Shown in pieces: positions 10,800 through 22,008 of a stretch of DNA of 64,000 nt; position 1 is the stretch's first letter; every line of letters starts with the position of its first letter. The stretch comes from Peromyscus leucopus (lineage: Eukaryota; Chordata; Mammalia; Rodentia; Cricetidae): positions 24,140,551 to 24,204,550 of the forward strand of contig NC_051085.1 in assembly GCF_004664715.2 (NCBI RefSeq), in the 5' to 3' direction. The position numbers and the translations under genes were made by a program. The notes under the pieces are model-generated. The model searched no databases. It was not told where the DNA came from and was given only the letters and a program-made list of their open reading frames with translations.

Positions 10800-12120
10800 C
10801 AGTCTCTTTGTAATTCTTTTAGAGATGTATCCAGAAGCTCTATATTCTGAATTTCAAAAACTTGATCATAGGGCAGTCACAAAAAAAAGAGACTAAGTAA
10901 TGAGGACATTGTCTGCAAACTTCTGCAGGGTAAAGAGAGCAGTGGTTAGCTTGTGGTTTGGGCCATAGCATTGGCATAGTGTTAGCCGATAGTGATGGCA
11001 CTGATATTGGAGTCACCTGCTATAATGAGCTATTTTGAATGTCATTGGATTAGTCTTTGGGACACCTGGAAAGGATAGGTATTATGATTATTACAAAGAA
11101 TAAGGATTCACAGAGGGAATCAATGATCTGACATGTTCTTGAGTTACTCTTCTAAGGAAACTGCAGTTTGGCTGCAATTGTACAGGATTCTCCTGAAGAA
11201 TGCAGTGGTTTTCTGAGAAGCTCTGTCCTCTTATCCTGCTCTCTCCCTTCCTTTCCTGGTCTTTCAAATGATGTGGAACAGCAAAGCATCTTTACAGAGA
11301 CATCCAGGGGTTAATTGTTGTAGACAAAGGAGGAGCACTGGGATTCCAAAAGGAGACAAGGAAGTAGTTTGCGGGGAGGAGGAAAGGAACCTAGATACTT
11401 AGGAAGGAGTTTGATTTGGTGGGTGAGACAATGAAGTACCTAACACAGTAAATAACCAAGCTTAAGAGAGAAGTCTTCACATCACTAAAAATAAACAGTG
11501 CTCTTGCTGGAAGGCAAGTCTAGATTAGTATTCCGAGGACAGGGATTATTTTTTAGCATAGAGAGTCCAAAGAAGGATATACAAAGAAGATAATATACAG
11601 TTGTAAGAAGGAGTGGGTAATGATTAGACTGAGTCTCAGAGAAGAGAATATGCAGGGATTGGAAGAGAAGACACGATATTACCATAGTACTTACTTTCCT
11701 AGAAACTTTATGAGTCACCACTGGGTAGCAGTAATGGAAAACTCCTCTCCCTAAGATCTGGGAATGTGATTGTTGCTTTCATTCTCCTCATGGGAATTAG
11801 CATGTGTTTGTAAGGCTTATTAGAGGTGCATGTGTGGGGAAAAACAAAATGAAACACTGTGTTGACAAGAGCTGTCTGTCAATGTCTAGGTTTGGATTGG
11901 CTCGACTGCTCTTGGCTTAATACCTCTGGCGTACTCAGCACATGCCAGACAAAGTTACTGAAAGGCTTAAAACAACAATTTTTAAACAAGAAAACTACAA
12001 ATATGTTTTATTAATTAAAATAAGGAACACTTTAGGCGAAAAATACCATTGGCTTCCTTTTGGACTACTTGCATGTTATAATTAGACATGCAGTGCTTTT
12101 AGACTGAAGATGTTTGTGCT
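10800..12120. other. unannotated DNA
   Basis: About 1.3 kb with no recognised repeat or gene. Short ORFs (11485-11721 and others) have no supporting context. Confidence 0.45.
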
Positions 12121-12299
12121 TGTGAGACAAGGTCTCCAGCCCAGGCTGGCCTGCAACTCTCTATGTAGCAAAAGGATGAATGACCTTAAACTCCTGACCG
12201 TCCTGCCTCCATGGCTTGAGTGCTGGAATTATCGTTATGGATCATCAAGTTTTATGAAGTGCTGAGGACCAAACTAACACAGCTACATCCTTGGCTCCA
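12121..12299 (-). mobile_element. B4 (ID-B1 fusion) SINE, minus orientation
   Basis: The plus strand begins 'tgtgagacaaggtctc' and 'ccaggctggcctgcaact' (B1 half in reverse), continues through 'gagtgctggaattat', and ends with an ID-like tRNA head in reverse (gctacatccttggctcc). The ID half has a deletion of about 20 bases. Strong divergence indicates an old copy. Confidence 0.65.
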
Positions 12300-13020
12300 C
12301 ACTGAAAACTCTCAGGCTCTCTTCTAAAATGTAGTGATAAACAGCAGGGGGGAAAAGGAGGCAGGAAAACAATCACTAACCACATTTCTCATCAAACACA
12401 ATGTCTGTTAAGGTTTCTGTGAATTTGCAAGCAAGTTTTTAATGCAACATTAATCTAAGTTACCAAACTGAGAACATTTTCATTTGGGGAGCTGCATGTT
12501 TGTCCTAACATACTTTTGAACAGGAGAAACAGAATATATATATTGGTTAGTGGTACTCCTATATTGGAGCTATGTGGTTGGTTTTTTTTTTTTCTGTTTA
12601 AAAATCTCCACAATAGTTTTTATCAAACTCTTAGCATTTCCCTCTAAGGAGAATAAATTTGGTAGGAGGAAAAGAGACATACTCACACAAATGCACACCC
12701 ACCCTCCTATTTTTTTCTTCTCAGTTTAATTCTTTTAAATTTTATGTCAAATGTGGCCATTTATTTCAAGTCATCTATAACATTTAGCCACAGGTACCTT
12801 CAATTGTATTACTCATGATTTAATGACTAAAAGATAAACAGACAAAAGTGTACACACACACACACACACACACACACAAACCATGCAAGTATGTCTACTT
12901 AATGACATCCAGGAAACTAATACTGCATACACTATTGCCAGGTTAGACAGGTAGCTACAGATATTTACCAGGAAAAACAAAATTCAACTTTTGTCTTTAA
13001 TTTTATTGTTTGTTTTCTTT
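12300..13020. other. unannotated DNA with a CA microsatellite
   Basis: About 720 bases with only a (CA)n tract at 12851-12878 and T-rich runs (for example 12581-12593). Confidence 0.45.
12851..12878 (+). repeat. (CA)n microsatellite
   Basis: About 14 CA units. Confidence 0.95.
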
Positions 13021-13555
13021 TTTATATAAATTTATTTATTTATTTTACATTCCAGCCACAGTTTCTCCTTCCTCCTCTTCTTCCAGTCCTCCCCCCAACC
13101 CCCTCTGTTCCCATCCGACAATCCCCTCCTGTTCCATTTCTGCTTAAGAAAGGGCAGGTCTCCTATGGAAATCAACAAAACATGTTGTATTAAGTTACTG
13201 TAAGACTAAGCACCTCCCAGTGTATTAAGACTGGGCAAGGTGACCCAGTATGAGGAGTAGGTTTCCAAAAGCCAGTAAAGGTGTCAGAGACAGAGCCTGT
13301 TCCCACTGTTAGGGGTCCCACAAGAGGACCAAGCTACACAACTGTAACATATATGCAGAGTGCCTAGATCAGTCCCATGCAGGCTCTCTGGTTGTCAATT
13401 CAGTCTCTGTGAGCTCCTATGAGCCTAGGTTAGTTGGTTCTGTGAGTTTTCTTGTGATGCCCTTGATCTCTCTGGCTCCTACAATCCTTTCTCCCTTCTT
13501 CTGCAGGATTCCCCAAGCTTCACCTAATGTTTGCCTGTGATACCCCTCCATCTTA
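13021..13555 (-). mobile_element. L1 (Lx-type) 3'-UTR fragment, minus orientation
   Basis: On the plus strand it starts with the reversed A-rich tail ('tttatttatttattttacat'), then C-rich sequence (the reversed G-rich tract), 'cctatggaaatcaacaaaac', 'cccactgttaggggtcccac', 'agaggaccaagctacacaac', 'agtcccatgcaggctctct' and 'cagtctctgtgagctcctat'. That word order is the rodent Lx 3' UTR in reverse. There is no ORF2; it is a 5'-truncated dead copy. Confidence 0.75.
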
Positions 13556-13667
13556 AAACATTGCAAATTACTTCTGAAAATAAAAAATAAAATTCAAAAT
13601 CCAACACATGAGTCCTTGACCATGTTTATCTTTAATTAATTTAATATGAAATCAATGAATAACTAAA

Positions 13668-13735
13668 TATATCTATATCTATATCTATCTATCTATCATC
13701 TATCTATCTATCTATCATCTATCTATCTATCTATA
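13668..13735 (+). repeat. (TATC)n tetranucleotide repeat
   Basis: Imperfect TATC array with ATC interruptions, preceded by (TATATC)n. Confidence 0.92.
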
Positions 13736-14025
13736 ATTTCTATGCAAATATCTTAAGAAGTAGTTACATTACATGGAAAATATTCATTAAGTTGAAAATT
13801 GTGTAAAATGAATATGGATTCTTAGGACTGTGAAAGATGACTAAAAAGAGAATGAAATATAAAATATGTGAAATACATTTTGCTTTGACATGGTTGAGGG
13901 TGGTGATGCCAATGAGGGTGACCTGAATATGATAGGCTAGGTAGGACTGCCCTTTCAGATTGTCTATAAAAAATGAAAATAAAGCTCTTTTGGACTTTAT
14001 GTGAAGTAACAGACAGAAAATGTAA

Positions 14026-14390
14026 TGTAGCTAGAGTTTTCCTGCCTTGCCCACAGTCAGGACAAATCTTTGTCACCCGCCAGTCCCATAGCAGCTCAGA
14101 CCCAACCAAGTAAACACAGAGACTTATATTGCTTACAAACTGTATGGCCGTGGCAGGCTTCTTGCTAACTGTTCTTATATCTTAAATTAACCCATTTTTA
14201 TAAATCTATACCTTGCCACGTGGCTGGTGGCTTACCGGAGTCTTTACATGCTGCTTGTCCTGGTGGTGGCTGCAGTGTCTCTCCTCCTTCTTCCTGTTTC
14301 CCCAATTCTCCTTTCTCTTTGTCCCGCCTATACTTCCTGCCTGGTCACTGGCCACCAGTGTTTTATTTATATAGAGTAATATCCACAGCA
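14026..14390 (-). mobile_element. solo LTR, ERVK-like family A (copy 2)
   Basis: A 365-base element with TG/CA ends, flanked by 'atgtaa' and 'atgtag' (14020-14025 and 14391-14396), five of six matching. It is the same family as 7970-8316, and its first ~90 bases match the end of 50898-51289 almost exactly in reverse complement ('tgtagctagagttttcctgc'). No gag-pol sequence is attached. It is intermediate in age, given the mutated target-site duplication and several substitutions. Confidence 0.72.
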
Positions 14391-14396
14391 ATGTAG

Positions 14397-14719
14397 TCTT
14401 TATTTTTCTCTCTAATTTGATCATGATAATGCAAGTATTATACAACAACTAGTTCAAGGAACTTACCATAGTCCAACAATATTTGAGCCCCTTGTCAGGA
14501 ACAACTGAGTGTCATACTTGAGTTAAAGCCCAGGATTTTTACAGTCTATAGGTTTCCTGAACTACTTAATACCAGAAGGATACTGAGTTATGTTTAATTT
14601 ATGAATTCAATAATGTCAGTACTTTTCTTCTTTCTATTCAGACAGAAAATAGACTTGGATTTAAGAAAGGTAATTTAATAATGTTAATATGATACAATGA
14701 ATATCTATTACAGGAATCC
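14397..14719. other. unannotated DNA
   Basis: About 320 bases between an LTR and an L1 fragment; no recognisable feature. Confidence 0.45.
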
Positions 14720-15360
14720 ACAAGGATGACTCCAGCTTAGACTACTAGCAACAGTGGAGAGGGTTCCTGAACTGGCTTACTCTAGTAATCAGATTGGTGA
14801 CTACCCTAATTGTCATCATAGAGGTTTCATCCAGTAACTGGTAGAAGCAGATGAAGAGATCTACAGTCAAGCACCAGCCTGACCTCTAGGAGTTCAATCA
14901 AAGAGAGAGAAGAGGGATTCTATGAGCAAGTGGATCCCATACCTACAGAGATAACCAAACTAAGCTAGTAGGAACTCATGAACTTTAGACCAACAGCTGT
15001 GGAGCCTCCATGGTACTGGACTAGACCCTCTGCATAAGTGAGACAGTTGTGTAGCTTGATCTGTTTAAGGTGTCCCCCGGCAGTAGGATCAGGATCTATC
15101 CCTGGTGCATGAGCTGGCTTTTTGGAGCCCACTACCTATTGGGGGACACTTTGCATAGCCTTGATGCAGGGGGAGGGCCTTGGACCTGCCTCAACTGAAT
15201 ATACCAGGCTCTGCTGACTCCCCATGGGAGGCCTTACCTTGTTAGAGGAGGGGATGGGGGGTGGGTTGGGGAGTAAGTCTGGGGGTGGGGTGGGAGGAGG
15301 AAAGAGAGGGAGATCTGTGGTTGGTATATAAAATGAATAAAAAATGTCTTAATAAAACAA
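14720..15360 (+). mobile_element. L1 3'-UTR fragment with A-rich tail
   Basis: Shares its plan with the copy at 2835-3739: 'cttactctagtaatcagatt', 'atgaactttagaccaacagc', 'gtgagacagttgtgtagctt' (compare 3449), a G-rich tract at 15248-15310, and an A-rich terminus (aataaaaaatgtcttaataa). More substitutions and fewer CpGs than that copy imply an older, related subfamily. It is 5'-truncated and non-coding. Confidence 0.72.
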
Positions 15361-15496
15361 GAAAATGGTGTCAAAAAGTCAATTTTGAAGTTTATATGGA
15401 AATATATTAGACAGGCAAATATATCAATAGTCCAAGTCATCAGAAAATGGCTTGCTGGTTGTGAAATAGAAAAAAAAAATGAAGGAAACGCATTGT

Positions 15497-15842
15497 CTTA
15501 ATTATTTTTTCCTTGCAATGATGGAACACATGACAAAGGCAACTTAAAGGAGAAAGGGTTTATTTTTATTTGCAGTTTCAGAAGGATATAGCCCATCATG
15601 ATGGGAAAGCACAGCAGCAGGCAGGGAGGGCATGGAGTCAGGAACAGGGGACCATTCAAGTCACCATTCACCTACAATCAGAATATATAGAGAGGACAGG
15701 AAGTGGAGCGAGTCTAGAAAACCTACAGTCCCATTCTGAGTTACTGATTTCCTCCTCAAGTTTCTACAGTCTTCCCAAACAGCTGTTGGCCAAGTACTCA
15801 AACCCATGAGCCTGTGGGGGACATTTTACATTCAAACCACAA
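15497..15842 (-). mobile_element. MT-type MaLR LTR (ERVL-MaLR), reverse orientation
   Basis: Plus-strand hallmarks: 'aggagaaagggtttattttt', 'gaaggatatagcccatcatg', 'gtactcaaacccatgagcct' and 'gtgggggacattttacattc'. These are features of rodent MT/ORR1 LTRs, which are read in this direction when the LTR lies on the minus strand. It is a single LTR with no internal sequence. Confidence 0.65.
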
Positions 15843-15844
15843 TG

Positions 15845-16442
15845 ACCTTACAGGGATTGTCTCTGATAATTGTAGATTCACTCATCCATTTAACATTTTC
15901 TTAGTAGATAGGAACAGAGCATAGTCCTTCTTTTCCATTGAAAATGATAATCACCCTTGAAATCTTTGTTTTAAGTCTCAGGTAGGCAATCAGGCTGCCT
16001 ACATAAGGCATAAATAACTAGTTATGGGGCTAAGCAGTAGAAAGGTAAGACAAAAAAGTTAGGCAAAACCGTCTCAGATATCATTAAAGAAAAAGGTTGG
16101 TATTATAATTCAGCTGTGCTCAAATAGCTATGGTTTGGCAGTGGTGTTTGGGAATCTGACATGCTTAAAAAAAAATGCATTGGTAGACACGAAGAACTCT
16201 GGTCTCTTGGGCTACATAGAACTCTGATCCAGTACCCTGGATAGCTCCGTGGCATGTCAGTAGTTGTGATGTCTCCTTGGGATTTGCAGCAGATTCTCCA
16301 GAATGAGTTTTTCACATTGTCTTTCTAGTTACCAATGAACACATTATCATAATCATATCATCTGGAGATGTTTAATATTACCAGAAAATTTGAAGTGTTA
16401 GATATTCAGCACTAACCTTAGGTTTGATGAAATAACTTGTCT
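15845..16442. other. unannotated DNA
   Basis: About 600 bases with no recognised repeat or gene; the 70-codon minus ORF at 16103-16315 is unsupported. Confidence 0.45.
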
Positions 16443-16445
16443 TTG

Positions 16446-16590
16446 ATAGGCATGGGTGGTACAAACCTTTAACTCCAGTAGTTAGGAGGAGGATGCATAC
16501 GGGTCTCTGAGTTTGAGCCAAGTCTAGTCTACAAAAAGCCAGTTCAGACCCGCTAAGGTTATATAGTAAGACATTCCGTTTTAGGAAAAC
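16446..16590 (+). mobile_element. old B1 SINE
   Basis: Diverged B1: 'catgggtggtacaaaccttt', 'aactccagtagttaggagga', then 'gtctagtctacaaaaagcca' and 'atatagtaagacattccg'. The 107-codon minus-strand ORF that spans it (16378-16701) is fortuitous. Confidence 0.7.
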
Positions 16591-17178
16591 AACACAACAA
16601 TGAGAAAACTCTACTTCTAAACTTTTGGCAGAGTTGCTGGGGAATATAAGGAGAACGTTCTCCAAACCGATGGACAAATTAAGTCTTAGCATTTCTTTCA
16701 TTTTTGGATTAGAATTAAGAATTGGCTCATGAAAAATGGAATCAACCTTACTGTAAATGAAAGAAATATTATTTATATTTATAATAACTTTGGTTTAATC
16801 CCTTTGGAAGATGTGCATAGATTGAAAAGGTTTGGAAAAACAGATAATTACATATAGTAAATTGAATGTATTTTAGCTGTTAGGAAACTGGCACTTCACA
16901 TTCATATAGATTCAAATACTTTTTAAAACTAGTTAACATATCTTGTCTGTATTCTAAATTATAGAAACAATCATAGAAATGTAAAAATAAATTCAAATGT
17001 TAACACTAATTATACACTTGTTATTCTTTTAAAACTTAAAATTTTACAAACTGATTATTTGTTCAGAAATGTTAATATACTCAAAAGACATTAAGTTGGT
17101 AATATGTGTTCACATATATTACATCTAAGACCACTCAAAATGTGCTAATATTAAATTATTAAACAAATAATATTTTAT
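16591..17178. other. unannotated AT-rich DNA
   Basis: About 590 bases, strongly AT-rich, nothing recognised. Confidence 0.45.
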
Positions 17179-17258
17179 TAGGTACTGTGGAACAAACGTG
17201 TAATCTCAGAATGCAGGAGGCTGAATCAGGAAGATTGTTACAAGTTTAAATGTCAAAA
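17179..17258 (+). mobile_element. B1-like fragment
   Basis: 'aggtactgtggaacaaacg', 'gtaatctcagaatgcaggag' and 'gctgaatcaggaagatt' follow the left half of B1. It is 3'-truncated and very diverged. Confidence 0.4.
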
Positions 17259-17285
17259 TATAAAACTTATTCTTCAGTCCATGTT

Positions 17286-17316
17286 ACACACACACATACA
17301 CACACACACACACACA

Positions 17317-17370
<54 letters not shown>
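17286..17370 (+). repeat. compound (CA)n(GA)n microsatellite
   Basis: CA units (17286-17319) switch at a CG to uninterrupted GA (17321-17369). The GA part is a polypurine mirror repeat able to form H-DNA. Its reverse-complement arrangement occurs at 18213-18310. Confidence 0.95.
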
Positions 17371-17372
<2 letters not shown>

Positions 17373-18212
17373 CACTAAGAAGAAGTATTAAACAATACTT
17401 GTCAATATTTTAATTGTGATTCCTTCTGGTAGGTATTACATGAAATATTTCTTTTATTAAATATACATGATATTTTCTAAAACAGTCATCAATGTATCAA
17501 TTCTGAAATAAATGTTTTATAATTTGTGTCAGTAACATCATTTATTAGACTGTTATTGATCATTGTGGGCACTAGCTTATGAATGAGTGAGGAATCATGA
17601 CATGACCCATTACAACACAGAACTTATCATTCATGGGGAAGACACAAAGAACATTTGAGAAAACTTCATATCATCAATTTAGTGATAACAAATTTTTATA
17701 AGCTCTATTTGGGGCATGTAATAGGAACAAGGAGATCAGTGGTATGCTGTTGAAGTTTAAGTGCTTCTCAGAAATAAATGGGTAAAGAAACAAATAAGAT
17801 CACATGTACAGAGTTTTCAAATTCCTATAATTTAAGTACTTCCATAGCTTGTATCAAGCTATTGGCCTGTGGTGACAAGGCATGACACTGAGAATAATCA
17901 CCCCTGTAACAGAGGAGCCTTTGCATGTAGCCCCAGAACACTAGTAAATGAAGAGCCATAGGAGTGAAGCACTATATTGTGAAAAGGTAACAGAGGATGG
18001 TTTCTAAGGAGACGGCATTTCCATTAACCCCTGAAGAGTAAGTGAGGAATCCAGTGAGAAAATGGGAGTAGAGAGGAGATGAGAAGAGAGATGTTGCATT
18101 GAATGAAGGCTTGCAGGAGGGAGCAGACCATGTGAGAGTTTTTGTGGTTGTACTGGGGTGACGTAGATAGGTTTAAAGAATATTCCAGACATGTTTAAAT
18201 TATAAGACCAAA
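17371..18212. other. unannotated DNA between two compound microsatellites
   Basis: About 840 bases. The 18000-18200 part is purine-rich and might be an ancient transposon, but I cannot name one. Confidence 0.4.
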
Positions 18213-18219
18213 TCTCTCT

Positions 18220-18310
<91 letters not shown>
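18213..18310 (+). repeat. compound (TC)n(TG)n microsatellite
   Basis: TC units from 18213 to 18279 (interrupted by AA near 18221) switch sharply to TG (18280-18309). It is the mirror-strand arrangement of the tract at 17286-17370. Confidence 0.95.
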
Positions 18311-18790
18311 CATTATGGTATGGCCACCAGAAGTATGAAATAGAGAACCTAGATGATGTATTTATTGTTTTGCCTTAATTACATTTAAAATAAATCTGAG
18401 TGTTTGGTTAGAATGACCTATGGGCATAAATGTGTAAAATGAATGGCAAATACCATTAAAATGTGTTCTTTTCTGAAGCACTCAAAAAATGTAGTTACAA
18501 TCACAACCGATTTTTGTGCAGAGGTCAGTAATATACACCCAGTACCAGAGGAAAGTAATAGTGAAAAGAAAGTGAGATGAGGTCCACTCAAAGCTGCTCT
18601 CTAAGCATTTGTCCCAATGCTGTCTTCATCACTCAGTTGTTCTCTGATTCTCGTGCCTTCTCTTGGGCTCTTTTTCCTTCTGTTGGTTTGTCTTGTCCAG
18701 CTTTGATGTGATAGTTTTTGTTTTAGCTTATTTTATTTTATTGTATTTTTAAATGAATGGACGAGCTAAATGAATGAAAACTTAGCCATG
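18311..18790. other. unannotated DNA
   Basis: About 480 bases, no recognised feature. Confidence 0.45.
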
Positions 18791-18795
18791 ACATG

Positions 18796-18858
18796 ATGAA
18801 TTCCAGGCCAGCCAGGGATACCTGGTGAGATTCTGAGAGCCCACCAAAAAAAAAAAAA

Positions 18859-18892
<34 letters not shown>

Positions 18893-18911
18893 AAGGAAGG
18901 AAGAGAAAGTG
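18796..18911 (+). mobile_element. B1-like fragment with expanded A/GAAA tail
   Basis: A short stretch 'gaattccaggccagccaggg' followed by 'cctggtgagattctgagag' is B1-like. It is followed by A18 and then (GAAA)n/(GGAA)n to about 18911, an A tail that has degenerated into a purine microsatellite. Confidence 0.55.
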
Positions 18912-18914
18912 AAA

Positions 18915-19095
18915 AAGAAAGATAAGGAGTTGCAAGATCACTCCATGGGTGAAAGTGATTGCTTTGTGGTTTTAGAAACCTAAATTTGATCCCTGGAAGG
19001 AAAGAACCAACTATTCAGTTGTGCTTTGATGCCTCCGTCATGCAAAATACATGTGCGCGCACACACACAAACACATTTACAAATAAATAATATAT
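18915..19095 (+). mobile_element. tRNA-derived SINE (B2/B4-like), diverged
   Basis: The order 'gtgaaagtgattgctttgtg', 'aatttgatccctggaagga', 'gatgcctccgtcatgc', (CA)-rich sequence with 'gcgcgc', then 'aaataaataatatatt' follows a B2/B3/B4-type SINE body and tail. The subfamily is unclear. Confidence 0.45.
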
Positions 19096-19151
19096 TAAAA
19101 AGGAGAATTGAATAAGCATTTGGAAATAACTAGAAGCTACTACTTTACCTT

Positions 19152-19265
19152 AGGGGAATTCTTTCTCTTAGATGAGTGTAACAGCAAAGTTTTTCCATTG
19201 CAGGGCATGGGTTGCCCAGAAGAAACCCCTAAGCTTTAGGAAGTAGGGTAGGGTGAACTGAAGCA
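19152..19265 (+). repeat. inverted repeat, left arm
   Basis: Aligns in reverse complement with 20163-20277 over about 113 bases at roughly 88% identity, counted by eye. Shared perfect blocks include 'agaaacccctaag' and 'aggaagtagggtagggtgaa'. The arms flank an 897-base spacer holding URR1 and a B1. I do not recognise either arm as a known repeat. Confidence 0.8.
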
Positions 19266-19312
19266 GGGTGTGGCACTACAGTTGCCCTGGGTGATTAATT
19301 AGGGGTAGTCTG

Positions 19313-19523
19313 CAGCGGCTCTCAGCTTTCCTAAGGCTGTGACCTTTTAATGCGGTTCTTCATGTTGTCGTCATCCTGAACCATAAAATTATTTTCGGTG
19401 CTACTTCATAACTGTTAATTTTATTACTGCTATGGATGATAATGTAAATGTCTAATATGCAACCCATGTGAAAGGGTCATTCTGCCTCTAAAGGGATTGT
19501 GACTCACAGATTGAGAACTGCTG
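19313..19523 (-). mobile_element. URR1-type hAT (Charlie) DNA transposon, non-autonomous
   Basis: A 211-base element bounded by imperfect terminal inverted repeats: 'cagcggctctca' at the left and 'tgagaactgctg' at the right (reverse complement cagcagttctca). Internal words 'ccataaaattattttcggtg' and 'ctacttcataactgtta' are those of URR1, a rodent hAT MITE with no transposase of its own. The expected 8-base duplication is no longer visible. Strand is by convention and uncertain. Confidence 0.8.
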
Positions 19524-19534
19524 AAATAGAGTAA

Positions 19535-19848
19535 GGCCATCATACCTTAGACGAGGGGTTCAGTAGCTCATACTGTTTCAAAGGAGGTTCAGCTCTCCCT
19601 TAGTTTCAGAAGTTCTCTTGCTTGTATGTTATGGAGCCAGTAAGACAAAGATGTGGCAACCTTTATCTCTATAAGCAACTGAAGATGAGAATGGGAAGCT
19701 TTTCCCTATTCTTTAGATTTCTATGCTTGCATAGAGAGGAACATGATTGCCAGGACATTCCAAGGTTACACAAGGATATTTCATTTCATTCTATTCCTTT
19801 ATAATCCTTTGATGGTCAATGCAAATTTTAATTATAATAGACAATCAG
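19535..19848. other. unannotated DNA
   Basis: About 310 bases with no recognised feature; the overlapping small ORFs run into the B1 that follows. Confidence 0.45.
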
Positions 19849-19864
19849 ACAATCCACAGATTTT

Positions 19865-20053
19865 CTTTCTTTTTTTTTTTGTTTTTTTGTTTGTTTTTTG
19901 TTTTTTGTTTTTTGAGACAGGGTTTCTCTATGTAGCTTTGCGCCTTTCCTGGAACTCACTTGTTAGCCCAGGCTGGCCTCAAACTCACAGAGATCCACCT
20001 GCCTCTGCCTCCTGAGTGCTGGGATTAAAGGTGTGTGTGCCACCACCTGGCGA
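19865..20053 (-). mobile_element. B1 SINE, near full length, minus orientation
   Basis: T-rich reversed tail (19865-19911), then 'gagacagggtttctctatgt', 'agctttgcgcctttcctgga', 'tgctgggattaaaggtgtgt' and the reversed head 'gccaccacctggcg'. It is flanked by a perfect 16-base target-site duplication 'acaatccacagatttt' (19849-19864 and 20054-20069). The cricetid-like 'ttgcgcctttcc' variant is present. Confidence 0.95.
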
Positions 20054-20162
20054 ACAATCCACAGATTTTTCTACACTTGGATTTGATAGAGATTTTTAAA
20101 ACCAGAACAAAGATACTGATTACTGAAATATTATTTTCATCTGAATCTGAAGCCCAGTGAAC

Positions 20163-20277
20163 TATGCTTCAGTTCACCCTACCCTACTTCCTAAGGCTTA
20201 GGGGTTTCTCCTGGGTAACACAGGCCTTCCATGGAGAAACTTTGCTGCTACCCTCATCTAAGAGAGAGAATTCCCCT
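20163..20277 (-). repeat. inverted repeat, right arm
   Basis: Reverse-complement partner of 19152-19265 (see there). Differences are scattered substitutions plus a more diverged patch of about 15 bases in the middle, consistent with two copies separated for some time. Confidence 0.8.
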
Positions 20278-21828
20278 TCATCAATAGACTGTGATGTTAT
20301 CAAAATAGTTTTTTTTTAACCCTAGGTTAGTGATTTAGGGAAAACTTGGCCAAATTTTCATTTGAAAACATTAATTCCTACAGTCTAATTAAATACAGCT
20401 ACAGTATAAATAAATCACTCATTACCACTGGTCCACTATTATCTATTGAGCCATCATGGCAATAGAACATAGAATTCACACAAAACATAGTGAAATGAAA
20501 TGGGGGAAAATCAGAGGACAATCCCAAATCAGAGTATCCCCCCAAAACTAACTAGACTAGAATTAGAACAGGCCTGGAGTGGCCCTTTACTTTTTGTGCC
20601 AACCTTAAATAGGGTAAACTATGTCATAAATATAAATCATACATGAATGATTAGTGCCGATATAGATAATCCAGGGTCTGTATGATTCAAAACTCTACTG
20701 CAAATAAAGAGAATCTTTGTGTTGTAATGGAAGTTACTACTGTGAATGCTTGACCATGGTTTGCAAGGGACCATAGTCACAAGACATGTGTCTTCCTGTA
20801 CCTTTCCTGGCTGCTGTATGATATATATATATATATTTGAGAAATTGGAGAGAGTTTATGAGGAAGGCATAAAAAGTTCACTAACTAGTTTTAACTTGAG
20901 CTTTCTGGAAGTTGCTGAGTAAAAAAAATGTAAACCTCTGAAATTTAAGTTTGTTCATTGTTATTGCTTGAGGGGGCCCTTATTATATCTGGCTAAGCTT
21001 AAAATAACTACAAGAGGAAAGGAGGAAGGAGTGTACTTTTGATCTTAATATACGGAGGGAGAAGAAGAAAAAATTCCATGTTTCTAAACTGTCCATAATA
21101 GGCAAAATATCATTAGTCTCCTTATGAGGATAATCTTACAGAACTTATTTAATTCTATGTTTCTGGTTGATTTTTAGCTGCTATGGTTTTATTTATAACC
21201 ATGTGGTACCTCTGTTTTGACCATAAATTACCCTGGAGCATATTACTTGGGCTGTAGATACAAATGTGGCCACCATCAGTGCACTATGTTATGTAAGAAT
21301 AGCTGATTTAATCATGTCATTATGTCCCATTTCCTATCTGATGTTTTGCTAAAAATATGTACTTGTAGACATCCATGATGTCCATGTATGGTACTAACTA
21401 TCCACTATTACATCAGGGTTTATATTTGGCGATGTGTGGATTTTACAATGAACTATAGTTATTATCCTGTAGTGGGGGATAGTCATCCAGCCATAAGTTA
21501 CGGGTGATATTTGATGTTGGCTTTAGAAGCTTTTTCATCCAGCAGAACACCACAAGTGATTTATGACTCTGGACTTGATTATATGCTTTCATCCATTAAG
21601 CACTGAATATGTTATGAGATGTGTAGAAATAAATAAGTCTCTTTCACTACAATCGATAAGTGTGTAATCTTGTGGGATGATGAGTGTTAAGAAGAGGGTG
21701 AGGAAGAGGAGGAGGAAGATGAAGAGGAAGGGAAGGAGAGAAGAATGGGGAGAGAGTATAAGAGGCACTGGTTGAGCTGAGTACTTCATTTGTTGCTCTC
21801 CATTTTACCTTTTATTTATTTAATTTTA
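20278..21828. other. unannotated DNA
   Basis: About 1.55 kb. It contains only a short (AT)n at 20820-20837 and a GA-rich patch at 21690-21757. No gene or transposon recognised. Confidence 0.45.
21690..21757 (+). repeat. GA-rich low-complexity tract
   Basis: Imperfect purine-only run (gaggaagaggaggaggaaga) with few interruptions. Confidence 0.8.
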
Positions 21829-22008
21829 TTGTTGTTGTTATTATTATTATTATTATTTGGTTTATCGAGACAGGGTTTCTCTGTGTAGCTTTGTGGCTTT
21901 CCTGGAACTCGCTTTGGAGACCAGGTTGGCCTCAAACTCACAGAGATCCTCCTGGCTCTGCCTCCTGAGTGCTGGGATTAAAGGTAAGCATCACCACCGC
22001 CTGGGCGG
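21829..22008 (-). mobile_element. B1 SINE, minus orientation, with (TTA/TTG)n tail
   Basis: The reversed tail has become (TTG)n(TTA)n (21829-21857), followed by 'cgagacagggtttctctgtg', 'aggttggcctcaaactcaca', 'gagtgctgggattaaaggta' and the head 'accaccgcctgggcgg'. Near full length. Confidence 0.92.
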
